A DNA stretch of 5,265 bases from JAAYJR01 sp964495655 (GCA_964495655.1 CAZBWK010000156.1:1-5265), one strand, 5' to 3'. Positions 1-5,265 are shown, counted from the first letter of the stretch. The notes: generated by a model from the sequence alone, not told the origin. Numbers and translations are program-made.

Positions 1-132
1 CAAAAATTATTGTGCCTTAACAATTATTTTTCCAACAAAAAGGCAGTACAGGAAATCGGTTTAAAAAAAACCAATATTGATGATTCAATAATTAAAGCGA
101 TATCATGGATCAAAGCAAATCCAAATGTTTAA
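1..132 (+). CDS. C-terminal end of an NAD(P)-dependent epimerase/dehydratase (extended SDR), 5' partial
   Basis: The first plus-strand frame is open from the window edge to a TAA at 130-132, giving 43 residues. The segment NNYFSNKKAVQEIGLK followed by an amphipathic helix ending near ISWIKANPNV matches the usual tail of extended short-chain dehydrogenases of the dihydroflavonol-4-reductase/epimerase type, where a Y-F/S-N-x-K-A-x-x-E-L/I-G motif precedes a last helix containing a Trp. These enzymes use NAD(P)H to reduce or epimerise sugar or ketone substrates in the cytoplasm. The Rossmann fold and the YxxxK active site lie outside the window, so the substrate cannot be inferred. The stop codon falls inside sequence homologous to the neighbouring ATPase gene, so the last codon or two may have been replaced by recombination. 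The family call is by recognition of the tail only. Confidence 0.65.
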   Translation, partial: QKLLCLNNYFSNKKAVQEIGLKKTNIDDSIIKAISWIKANPNV

Positions 133-340
133 AAGCATTACCAAATATTTCACTCCCCTGTTCAATCCTTCCTCTTTTTAACAGGTAATTAACAAGTCCT
201 AAGTCAAAAAATAGAATTCCGGAGCAAGTATTACCCTATGTTTAGTTTTTTTTTGGAATGAAGGCAAAAACCGGCCTGTCAGGGTATCTTCAAATATCTG
301 AAAATACTACCTGACAGTTGGAGCGCTTACACTACATTCT
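123..340. repeat. Dispersed repeat: partial copy of 2290-2508
   Basis: This stretch aligns with 2290-2508 in the same orientation, with one single-base gap and about 15 mismatches by hand count, or roughly 93% identity. It covers the winged-helix/DUF4143 part of the intact ATPase gene, from its SVSAPTIREYF region to NAFEHF. The left boundary lies just before the stop codon of the dehydrogenase, and the right boundary is at the shared ACATTCT. Confidence 0.9.
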
Positions 341-695
341 CCACGGGTATTTTTTGTATTTCATCAAAAAACTTTGAGAGCCGGATAAAATATACTGCCC
401 GGGAGTACTCCTTTCATCGGAAATTACCTGAAGATAACTAAACAGATCAGGCACTCTCTGGACTTCATCAAAGATAACTCCCGGACCGTTGGATTTTAGA
501 AAGCCAACAGGATCATTCATTATCATTTCGCGAAAATCAATTCTTTCGAGATTGAAATACTTATAATCCTTAAACTCATTTATAAGTGAAGTTGTCTTTC
601 CGGATTGTCGTGGCCCGGTTAAAGTCAGAATAGGAAATTTTTGTAATCTGTCTTTTAATAGTGAAGTTATATGGTGTGTAAAAGTTTTTCATCAT
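123..695 (-). pseudogene. Chimeric, broken AAA/DUF4143 ATPase gene
   Basis: The N-terminal half starts at ATG 693-695. A shift of frame around the GT/CA repeat at 674-679 is needed to join it to the frame that reads ILTLTGPRQSGKTT (Walker A, 590-616), VIFDEVQRVP (Walker B, from about 478 downwards) and QYILSGSQSFL. This is the 'DEVQRVP / SGSQ' subfamily of AAA_14-DUF4143 ATPases. At 359-367 the sequence passes into a second subfamily, matching the intact gene at 1980-3122: 344-367 equals that gene's Walker B region, but out of frame. After a missing block equal to about 373 bp, 123-340 matches its C-terminal domain. The C-terminal part also has a TAG at 307-309 where the intact gene has Glu, and a lost A in the A-run at 206-211. 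The last ~100 codons are absent. It cannot encode a working ATPase. The N-terminal ATPase fragment could still be translated. Confidence 0.85.
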
Positions 696-700
696 TTTCG

Positions 701-744
701 TGTAAGTAAAACTTTTTAAAAATATAGATATTCTTTTACTTACA
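701..744. repeat. 11-bp perfect inverted repeat upstream of the chimeric ATPase
   Basis: TGTAAGTAAAA (701-711) is repeated inverted as TTTTACTTACA (734-744), separated by a 22-bp AT-rich spacer. It lies directly upstream of the ATG at 693-695 on the minus strand, where a dimeric repressor site or promoter would be expected. There is no T-run after the second arm in either direction, so an intrinsic terminator is less likely. Which protein binds it, if any, is unknown. Confidence 0.45.
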
Positions 745-826
745 GGTAAAATATTTATCAAATGGAATAAATACTCTGTATCAGAATCGAAAGTTATTGT
801 AACCGGGATGGAAAAATATTCTATTT

Positions 827-1831
827 TTATTCATTACCCGAAGTCCTGTTATCGGAACGATCGGTCGTTATTTCTTTCTGAATATGTGATGGATAACGGC
901 TCGAAGTCTCAATTGCTTTCAGAACAATGTCTTTCACATTCTTGTCAGCATTTTCAACTTTTTTATAAAGCTGGTTAATCTGGTTATCCTGATCCTTGAT
1001 TTTGGATTGTAATGTTGTAATTGTTTGATCTCTCAGCCGCAATTCTCCATCGGATTCTTTTTTGAACAGCTCTTTTTCAAATTTATATTGAGTTTCAAGT
1101 TTCAAAGTTACCTCTTTCTCTTTATGGTTCAATGCCTTCTCCAGAATATCAGGATGTTTTTCCACCTGTTGTCTAAGTTCTTTCAGTTCTTCTTCAACTT
1201 CCTTAACTGCCTGCTCACGTTCGGCTATCTCTCTCTCAAAAGACTGTCGTTTTTCAGCAAGCTCACGTTCCTGTTGTTCCTTCTTTTGATCATAAGCATC
1301 CGATTCTTTCTGACGTTTTTGTTTAGTAGTATATTGATACTCCTCCTCTTCGCGTTTTCTCTCTTTATCTCTCTGTTCTTTTTCCTCTTTGAGCTGTTGC
1401 TCGATTTGTTTTTTCTCTTTTTGCCATTGCTCACGCTGTTGAAGCATTTCCTGTTCGAAGGATTCTTTTTGTTGATTTTGGGCCTCGATGAGCGCCGACA
1501 AACTCTCAAACTCCCTGTTTACCTGATAAGCGTCCTTAAGATTCTGTTCTTCTGTGGTAATAGCCTCCTGTACTTTGACCAGTTTCCTGTATTCTTCAGT
1601 TATTTTTTCTCCTACCTGTTCCAAAGACTGATTTAGCTGTATCTTCAGTTCGCTGATGTTCTTCATGACTTTATCAGGAACCATGTCCTCAGCTTCTTTA
1701 ACCGTTTGCTTGGTTTGTTTTTCTTTTTGAATATCTGTAGGGCCAGGCTGTTTTTGTTCCTGCATTTTCTTTAATAATTTTTCGTATGCGTCCAGGATTT
1801 CCTTTTTAGTATTTCTTTGGCTTATTTCCAT
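827..1831 (-). CDS. Long coiled-coil protein of unknown function
   Basis: The protein has 334 residues from ATG 1829-1831. A TTG at 1847-1849 would add six residues, but ATG gives the more natural start, MEISQRNTKKEILDAYEKLL. Residues 1-22 form a short helix with an NTKKEILDAY motif. A PGPT break (29-32) follows, then an almost unbroken run of Glu, Lys, Gln and Arg from about 45 to 310 with heptad-like Leu/Ile spacing, indicating an extended coiled coil. There is no cysteine and only one tryptophan. No signal peptide or membrane segment is seen, so it is probably cytoplasmic. Residues 299-312 (VKDIVLKAIETSSR) form a second conserved-looking motif before a polar tail. From memory, similar proteins with this N-terminal motif and a 'KAIE.SS' end occur in several bacterial phyla without known function. 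A scaffold or filament role is only a guess. It is monocistronic or weakly linked to the ATPase gene 130 bp upstream. Confidence 0.85.
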   Translation of the reverse strand: MEISQRNTKKEILDAYEKLLKKMQEQKQPGPTDIQKEKQTKQTVKEAEDMVPDKVMKNISELKIQLNQSLEQVGEKITEEYRKLVKVQEAITTEEQNLKDAYQVNREFESLSALIEAQNQQKESFEQEMLQQREQWQKEKKQIEQQLKEEKEQRDKERKREEEEYQYTTKQKRQKESDAYDQKKEQQERELAEKRQSFEREIAEREQAVKEVEEELKELRQQVEKHPDILEKALNHKEKEVTLKLETQYKFEKELFKKESDGELRLRDQTITTLQSKIKDQDNQINQLYKKVENADKNVKDIVLKAIETSSRYPSHIQKEITTDRSDNRTSGNE

Positions 1832-1866
1832 TTGGTTAATATTTAACAATGATTTTTAATAATGCT

Positions 1867-1894
1867 AAAATACAAATTTAATCCTTTACGTCAA
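1867..1894 (-). promoter_or_regulatory. Candidate promoter of the coiled-coil gene
   Basis: On the minus strand TTGACG (1889-1894) is followed after 16 bp by TATTTT (1867-1872). The adjacent TAAATTTG (1873-1880) also fits the Bacteroidota -7 consensus TAnnTTTG. Either element would place transcription start a short distance before the start codon at 1831. Pattern match only. Confidence 0.35.
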
Positions 1895-1979
1895 TCAATA
1901 TATTATTTGAGTTCCTGATTTTTTAATTATACCCTTTTCCTGAATAATACATGCAACTATTGAATTCACTCCAATGCAC

Positions 1980-3122
1980 TTATATTATTATTTTTCCACT
2001 CCAAAGATTTTCAAGAAATACGTTCCACGGTAAAACCAATACATTGCCCATCTGGCGGGGATGCAAATCGTTGGTTACTAAAATTTGCTTTTTCACCGTG
2101 TATTCTTCTGAAAAACTTTTTAATCCTTTAGCATGACGGGGAGTTGCATTAGCAGTAGATTTTACTTCAATTGCAACTTCATGATCACCCAGCACAAAAT
2201 CAATTTCAATCTGGGATGCAGTCCGCCAATAACAGACAGGATAATGAATGCCTGAATAATGTCGGTGAGCAATTATTTCCTGATAAATAAAATGTTCAAA
2301 AGCATTACCAAATATTTCACTCCCCGGTTCAATCATTCCTCTTTTTAATAAGTAATTAACAAGTCCCAAGTCAAAAAAATAGAATTTCGGAGCAAGTATT
2401 ACCCTACGTTTAGGTTTTTTTTGAAATGAAGGCAAGAACCGGCCTGTCAGGGTATCTTCCAATATCTGAAAATACTCCCTGATAGTTGGAGCGCTTACAC
2501 TACATTCTGAGGCTATATTTGAGAAATTAACCATTTCTCCGTTGGAAAAAGCAGCGAAATCAAGGAATCGGGAAAAGGTAGAAACATTTCTTATCCTGGC
2601 TTCAGCCATTATTTCATCCTTAAGATAGTTTCCGATGTATGCTGAAATCAGTTTCTTAGGATTGTCAGAAAGATAATGACGTGGTAATAATCCATTATTA
2701 AGTGCCCTCAGCAAATTAAAATCAGAAATTTCGTGACTTACCAATGGAAAAAGTTCATAACGAAGTGCCCTGCCGCCGAGCAAATTAGCTTGCGATCGGA
2801 TAATTTTGCGGGGACTCGAACCGCTCAAAATAAACCGGGTGTTATTGTTTTCAATAAGCCAGTGAATTTCGTCAAGTAACGCGGGTATTTTTTGTATTTC
2901 ATCAATCACTACCGGTTTTATCGGTTTAGTGGCCAATATGATCTCTCTTAACAAAGAAGGATTTCTTTGAAAACGCTCAAACATATCAGTCATTAGCAAA
3001 TCAAACCACATCGAATCGGGATATAAAGCCTTTAATAAAGTACTTTTCCCGGTTTGACGTGGACCCCATAAAAAAAAGCTTTCTCCCTTTGATCCTTCAA
3101 ATTTTTGGTTCCTTAAATACAT
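1980..3122 (-). CDS. AAA_14/DUF4143 family ATPase, full length
   Basis: The protein has 380 residues, the usual length for the family, starting at ATG 3120-3122. Walker A is GPRQTGKST (20-28) and Walker B is VVIDE in PVVIDEIQKIP (70-80). A sensor-like RFILSGSS lies at 96-103, and GGRALRYELFPL (116-127) holds the conserved arginine region. A winged-helix segment (about 190-240, with SAPTIREYFQILEDT) precedes the C-terminal DUF4143 domain. In that domain E306-x-D308 and E319-V-K321 within EIDFVLGDHEVAIEVKS follow the D...ExK pattern of PD-(D/E)XK folds. Members are common, often multi-copy, and their cellular role is unproven; nucleic-acid transactions are likely. All key ATPase residues are present, so this copy looks functional. 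It shares sequence with the fragments at 123-367 and 4984-5265. A TAnnTTTG-like box lies about 44 bp upstream. Confidence 0.93.
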   Translation of the reverse strand: MYLRNQKFEGSKGESFFLWGPRQTGKSTLLKALYPDSMWFDLLMTDMFERFQRNPSLLREIILATKPIKPVVIDEIQKIPALLDEIHWLIENNNTRFILSGSSPRKIIRSQANLLGGRALRYELFPLVSHEISDFNLLRALNNGLLPRHYLSDNPKKLISAYIGNYLKDEIMAEARIRNVSTFSRFLDFAAFSNGEMVNFSNIASECSVSAPTIREYFQILEDTLTGRFLPSFQKKPKRRVILAPKFYFFDLGLVNYLLKRGMIEPGSEIFGNAFEHFIYQEIIAHRHYSGIHYPVCYWRTASQIEIDFVLGDHEVAIEVKSTANATPRHAKGLKSFSEEYTVKKQILVTNDLHPRQMGNVLVLPWNVFLENLWSGKIII

Positions 3123-3165
3123 GATAATTAAAAGTGAATATTTAAAATATCCTGATAATTAAAAT

Positions 3166-3173
3166 CAAAGATA
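3166..3173 (-). promoter_or_regulatory. Candidate -7 box of the full-length ATPase gene
   Basis: Minus-strand TATCTTTG fits the Bacteroidota TAnnTTTG consensus and lies about 44 bp before the start codon at 3122. The expected TTTG at -33 is not evident in the AT-rich run upstream, so support is modest. Confidence 0.3.
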
Positions 3174-3199
3174 AAAAAAATAATAATATAAATACAGAT

Positions 3200-3234
3200 G
3201 GTACATTTTTGTGTATTATAAGCGGTACACTTTT
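3200..3234. repeat. Spaced direct repeat, possible solo end of an IS21-type element
   Basis: GGTACATTTTT (3200-3210) and GGTACACTTTT (3224-3234) differ at one base and are 24 bp apart, start to start. IS21-family elements carry several short direct repeats of this kind at each end, where the transposase binds. No istA or istB coding sequence is in the window, so this would be a relic end. Confidence 0.4.
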
Positions 3235-3335
3235 AAATATCATTAACACGACTATCTGAACACCGGCACCGGCATAAGGCTCTTACCTGCAGGAGCATAA
3301 GCAGGCATACGGCGGCACTTATTGGATATTTCAGC

Positions 3336-3371
3336 CATACTGACCCCCTAAATCGGGCATATTGACCCCCT
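3336..3371. repeat. Second spaced direct repeat, possible solo end of another IS21-type element
   Basis: CATACTGACCCCCT (3336-3349) and CATATTGACCCCCT (3358-3371) differ at one base with a 22-bp period. Repeats with a TGACCCCCT core are typical of IS21-family termini. The repeat differs from the one at 3200-3234, so the two pairs would belong to different elements. The transposase genes are absent. Confidence 0.45.
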
Positions 3372-3428
3372 CCGCAGGGTTTAATTCAAAGAACAGTTTT
3401 TACTGACAATTTTTCATCTCTTTTTTTC

Positions 3429-3827
3429 TTAGGGTTTCTCCGGTGTTATGGAAAGCTTTCCATAAGGAAGGTAACAGTTACCATCGTTGTTTTCCATTTT
3501 TGCTACATCGCTATTTTCCGAAAATGATGCATATTGGTTTTCCGGTAACATCTGGTTCATGTTGGCCAGGATATGACGGCTGTTGGTGGAATAGATTTCA
3601 GTATCACTATCCAGACCGAATCCGGGAATCAACTCCGAAAAACGATTCCTTTCAAGAAACGATACCACCTGCATGGGAAGCACATTCAGCGCCTTTGTAA
3701 GCGACCGGCCCAACACAACAATCGAGATCATGGTTAGATTGTGCAGGAAATGAATTGCAGCTCCCCCTTTTCTTCCGTTAGACAGCAACGAGGCATACCA
3801 CTCTCCAGGCAGAGATCCGGTAATCTC
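3429..3827 (-). pseudogene. DUF6933-like gene, 5' truncated
   Basis: The minus-strand frame is open for 132 codons between TAG 3828-3830 and TAA 3429-3431. It reads LPGEWYASLL, then HNLTMISIVVLGRSLTK, then EIYSTNSRHILANMNQM and finally LPYGKLSITP. From memory these fit the order of the DUF6933 family: a WxAN/YA segment, a 'T..LYSIVVPG' strand, a helix, a 'KTNxRSVLGSMND' motif and a closing 'LNxxPMGAI.Y' motif. Function of the family is unknown. The usual 30-40 N-terminal residues are missing: a stop codon sits immediately upstream and the only nearby ATG (3833-3835) is in another frame. The only start-like codon early in the frame is TTG at 3786-3788. I therefore treat it as a remnant, though a short product from TTG is not excluded. 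The family assignment is moderate. Confidence 0.5.
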
Positions 3828-3910
3828 CTAATCATTTTTAACCGGTTTTAACCGGGCAATGTTATGCAGTTTGGTTGTTGCTCGTATGATCTTAGATTAT
3901 TATCCTACTG

Positions 3911-3961
3911 TTACACCGTGTAATCTCAGTGAAACACAGAGTAACACTGTAAAATTACTCT
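3911..3961. repeat. Two small inverted repeats after the 146-residue gene
   Basis: AGAGTAA (3938-3944) pairs with TTACTCT (3955-3961) around a 10-base loop, and TTACAC-C-GTGTAA forms a palindrome at 3911-3923. They directly follow the stop codon of the minus-strand gene at 3961-4401, where a terminator would lie, but no T-run follows, so an intrinsic terminator is weakly supported. Confidence 0.25.
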
Positions 3962-4401
3962 TATTCTGAAAGGTCTTCAAATTTTATGGTGAATTTCCAT
4001 CCTGCATACGCACTGAATGTTTCGACAAACTCCTCAGGAGAGAACTTCAATCCGTCAATTTCAAAAAAATCCCCGAGAAATCTGCCCGACATTTTATCTG
4101 AGTGGATGGCGTAGCGGCCGTCTTCATATTCCAAGTATTTAGTGTTGATCCCCTTTTTGATTTTTTCCTTTAACAGCAGTTCTGCATGCTCAGTATCGGA
4201 ATCAAAATCTGATAGAACATGATACTGTCGTGGTTCTCTCGCTTTCGTTTCTTCGATCACCTCCAGGGCCTCAGAAAGCAATCCGGAAGGCACCATGAAT
4301 GTAGAAATTTTAAACAGATACGTTTCTCCCCATTTGTCGGTGATAAAAAAATCATACCCTTCGTCGAGTGTGCTGTGTACGTATACGCTGCCTTGGCTCA
4401 T
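3961..4401 (-). CDS. Small conserved-looking protein of unknown function, 146 residues
   Basis: An intact acidic, probably cytoplasmic protein starting at ATG 4399-4401; there is no signal peptide or membrane segment. Visible blocks are GSVYVHSTLDEGYDFFI (4-20), a strand-rich ISTFMVPSGLLSEALEVIEE segment (about 32-51), HVLSDFDSDTEHAELLLKEK (about 61-80) and a C-terminal EIDGLKFSPEEFVETFSAYAGWKF. The alternation of strands and helices suggests one compact alpha/beta domain. I do not recognise a named family with confidence and see no catalytic motif. Codon use and the uninterrupted frame between two pseudogenes suggest it is under selection. Its upstream flank is debris of the sce7726-like gene ending only about 23 bp before its ATG, so its promoter may be newly acquired. 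No Shine-Dalgarno sequence is seen. Confidence 0.75.
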   Translation of the reverse strand: MSQGSVYVHSTLDEGYDFFITDKWGETYLFKISTFMVPSGLLSEALEVIEETKAREPRQYHVLSDFDSDTEHAELLLKEKIKKGINTKYLEYEDGRYAIHSDKMSGRFLGDFFEIDGLKFSPEEFVETFSAYAGWKFTIKFEDLSE

Positions 4402-4423
4402 AAAATTTTGGTAAAATAGTTAT

Positions 4424-4584
4424 TATTTCGAACACCTTCGAAGTGCCATTAAACATGGCCAGATCGGCGATTGCTTTGCCTATTCTGAATTCGCTGAAAA
4501 TCACAGACGAATGACCTCACTCCTCATAAACAGAGAAGAATAATCCCTTAATTTATTGACAGGATATCTTTTCTTAATTTGCAT
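4424..4584 (-). pseudogene. sce7726-like gene remnant, internally deleted
   Basis: From ATG 4582-4584 the minus strand reads 27 codons, including NKLRDYSSLFMRSEVIRL, then a TGA at 4501-4503. In the shifted frame it continues directly as VIFSEFRIGKAIADLAMFNG and then TSKVFEI down to 4424. From memory, the first block is the typical N-terminus of sce7726 family proteins, and the second is their central block, which normally continues as NGxSxVYEIKTELD. In full genes the two are separated by roughly a hundred residues, so an internal deletion joined them out of frame. The remnant stops exactly at the E-I of the ExK motif, so the lysine of this nuclease-like motif and everything after it are gone. 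Non-functional. Confidence 0.65.
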
Positions 4585-4706
4585 AGATTGAATACCGTCT
4601 GGTCAATTTCCTCAAAGATAGTTATACAAACATAAAAGTCAAAAACTATTCACTTCATCTCAGCAATTCCGCAGCAAATTTATTATAATATTTTTCCTTG
4701 AATGAT

Positions 4707-4930
4707 CTATACCCCAATTACGAGCGGATATTCAAAATTATCAGAAGGTGTGATGAGGTGTAAATCTTGTTCTTCCCTGGCTTCCAGTAATTTTTTTGCA
4801 ATATCTCTTGCGATTTCAAGTGTTTCAGCAAGGGTTCTTCCTTATGCTACCAAACCTGAATTGTGTCGCAAGTTGCCAGATAATAACCTTCCGGAAGTTT
4901 TTCTATATGCAGATTTATAAACTTTTCCAT
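4707..4930 (-). pseudogene. hicB: Type II toxin-antitoxin HicB-family antitoxin, broken
   Basis: ATG 4928-4930 begins MEKFINLHIEKLPEGYYLAT, followed by CDTIQ. After a one-base loss in the G-run near 4854-4858, the frame resumes as GLVA-stop-GRTLAETLEIARDIAKKLLEA and ends SDNFEYPLVIGV at TAG 4707-4709. This is the complete short HicB antitoxin fold ('LPEGYYLATSD.IQGLVAQGRT..ETLEIARD'). Two lesions are present: the frameshift, and TAA at 4842-4844 where the family has CAA (Gln). HicB normally neutralises the HicA mRNA-cleaving toxin and represses its own operon. No HicA coding sequence fits in the 122 bp downstream to the next remnant or in the 53 bp upstream, so this is an orphan relic. Loss of the toxin would explain why the antitoxin could decay. 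Confidence 0.85.
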
Positions 4931-4949
4931 TTTTATGAATTAGCCTATT

Positions 4950-4976
4950 CAAAAATAGAAAAAAATTTTAAAACAA
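4950..4976 (-). promoter_or_regulatory. Candidate promoter of the hicB relic
   Basis: Minus-strand TATTTTTG (4950-4957) fits TAnnTTTG and lies 20 bp before the ATG at 4930. A TTG at 4974-4976 stands 16 bp further upstream as a possible -33 element, slightly closer than usual. Pattern match only. Confidence 0.35.
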
Positions 4977-4983
4977 GGTTAAA

Positions 4984-5265
4984 TTAAACCAGTGTATTAT
5001 CCATTTGCCGGGGGAAAGAATCGTTGGTTACCAATATTTGTTTTTTAACTTTATATTCTTCAGCGAATTTTTTTAATCCTTTGGCATGACGAGGATTTGC
5101 ATTAGCAGTTGATTTTACTTCTATAGCAACTTCATGATCACCCAGGACAAAATCTATTTCGATTTGTGATGTGGTACGCCAATAGTACATAGGATATTGA
5201 ATACCTGAATAGTGACTGTGGGCAACCATTTCCTGGTAAATAAAATGTTCAAAAGCATTACCGAA
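4984..5265 (-). CDS. AAA_14/DUF4143 family ATPase, C-terminal part, 5' partial
   Basis: The minus-strand frame is open from the right window edge (FGNAFEHFIYQE...) to TAA 4984-4986, 93 residues. It aligns without gaps with the C-terminal domain of the ATPase at 1980-3122, with about 15 substitutions in the last 85 residues (roughly 82% identity by hand count). The EIDFVLGDHEVAIEVKS motif with its D and ExK residues is identical. It ends at QMDNTLV, about 16 residues earlier than the intact copy, which continues LPWNVFLENLWSGKIII, so it is either slightly shortened or a natural variant. The ATPase domain, if present, lies outside the window, so I cannot tell whether this copy is intact. The hicB relic begins 53 bp downstream. 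Confidence 0.85.
   Translation of the reverse strand, partial: FGNAFEHFIYQEMVAHSHYSGIQYPMYYWRTTSQIEIDFVLGDHEVAIEVKSTANANPRHAKGLKKFAEEYKVKKQILVTNDSFPRQMDNTLV

Larger units (their letters stand above)
3123..3428. other. Gene-free stretch with insertion-sequence-like end repeats
   Basis: No credible gene is seen in these 306 bp. The stretch holds the upstream region of the full-length ATPase, then two pairs of direct repeats (3200-3234 and 3336-3371), and between them a more GC-rich segment with a CACCGG tandem repeat near 3260-3272. The base composition jumps from very AT-rich (3140-3200) to GC-rich (3260-3380), which suggests joined segments of different origin. Confidence 0.6.

Noticed and set aside
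1225..1509. Minus-strand Lys/Arg/Asn-rich open frame
   Set aside because: It lies in another frame of the coiled-coil gene and has only its low-complexity composition.
1025..1636. Long plus-strand open frame rich in Phe and Leu, resembling a membrane protein
   Set aside because: It is the complement of the Glu/Lys-rich coiled-coil gene; antisense of GAA/AAA/CAG codons reads as Phe/Leu. No start context or homology.
3252..3338. 28-codon minus-strand frame starting MAEISNK between the IS-like repeats
   Set aside because: Too short, no recognised family, and its start lies inside the repeat CATACTGACCCCCT.
3443..3700. Plus-strand frame of 85 codons
   Set aside because: It is antisense to the DUF6933-like remnant, which has the recognisable motif order; this frame has none.
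4427..4442. Tandem TTCGAA sites as a possible operator of the 146-residue gene
   Set aside because: They fall within codons of the sce7726-like remnant (SKVFE), which explains them.
4548..4658. Minus-strand frame reading MK-stop-IVFDFYVCITIF and ending KLRKDILSIN, apparently a small gene with a TGA at codon 3
   Set aside because: It overlaps the N-terminus of the sce7726-like remnant in another frame, and I recognise no family. TGA recoding is not supported since TGA is not needed as a sense codon in any other gene here.
4702..4987. Two plus-strand open frames
   Set aside because: They are the complement of the hicB relic and its promoter region.
1..5265. CRISPR array, tRNA, rRNA or riboswitch
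   Set aside because: No regularly spaced repeat array, cloverleaf-like segment or conserved RNA core was seen on either strand.

Overview
The window looks like an accessory, decaying stretch of a Bacteroidota-type chromosome. It is AT-rich, lacks clear Shine-Dalgarno sequences, and shows TAnnTTTG-like -7 boxes upstream of several genes. The gene families (AAA/DUF4143 ATPases, HicB, sce7726-like, DUF6933-like) fit a free-living or host-associated Bacteroidota. This assignment is inference, because no rRNA or marker gene is present.

Layout, left to right. Positions 1-132 (+) hold the C-terminal tail of an extended short-chain dehydrogenase/epimerase. Its stop codon lies inside a broken ATPase gene on the opposite strand (123-695). 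That pseudogene is a chimera: its N-terminal half comes from one AAA/DUF4143 subfamily, and its C-terminal part comes from a second subfamily, the one represented by the intact gene at 1980-3122. Between these two lies a 334-residue coiled-coil protein (827-1831). Positions 3123-3428 carry no gene but hold two pairs of spaced direct repeats that resemble ends of IS21-type insertion sequences.

Right half. A remnant of a DUF6933-like gene (3429-3827) is followed by an intact 146-residue protein of unknown function (3961-4401). Next come an internally deleted sce7726-like gene (4424-4584), a HicB antitoxin with a frameshift and a nonsense codon (4707-4930), and the C-terminal part of a third AAA/DUF4143 gene that runs off the right edge (4984-5265). 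Every gene or remnant except the first is on the minus strand.

The intact minus-strand genes are the coiled-coil protein, the full-length ATPase and the 146-residue protein. I see no evidence that they form one pathway. The stronger signal is genomic: repeated related ATPases, microhomology junctions, solo insertion-sequence ends and a toxin-antitoxin relic suggest repeated recombination and gene loss. I did not find a convincing new multi-gene system.
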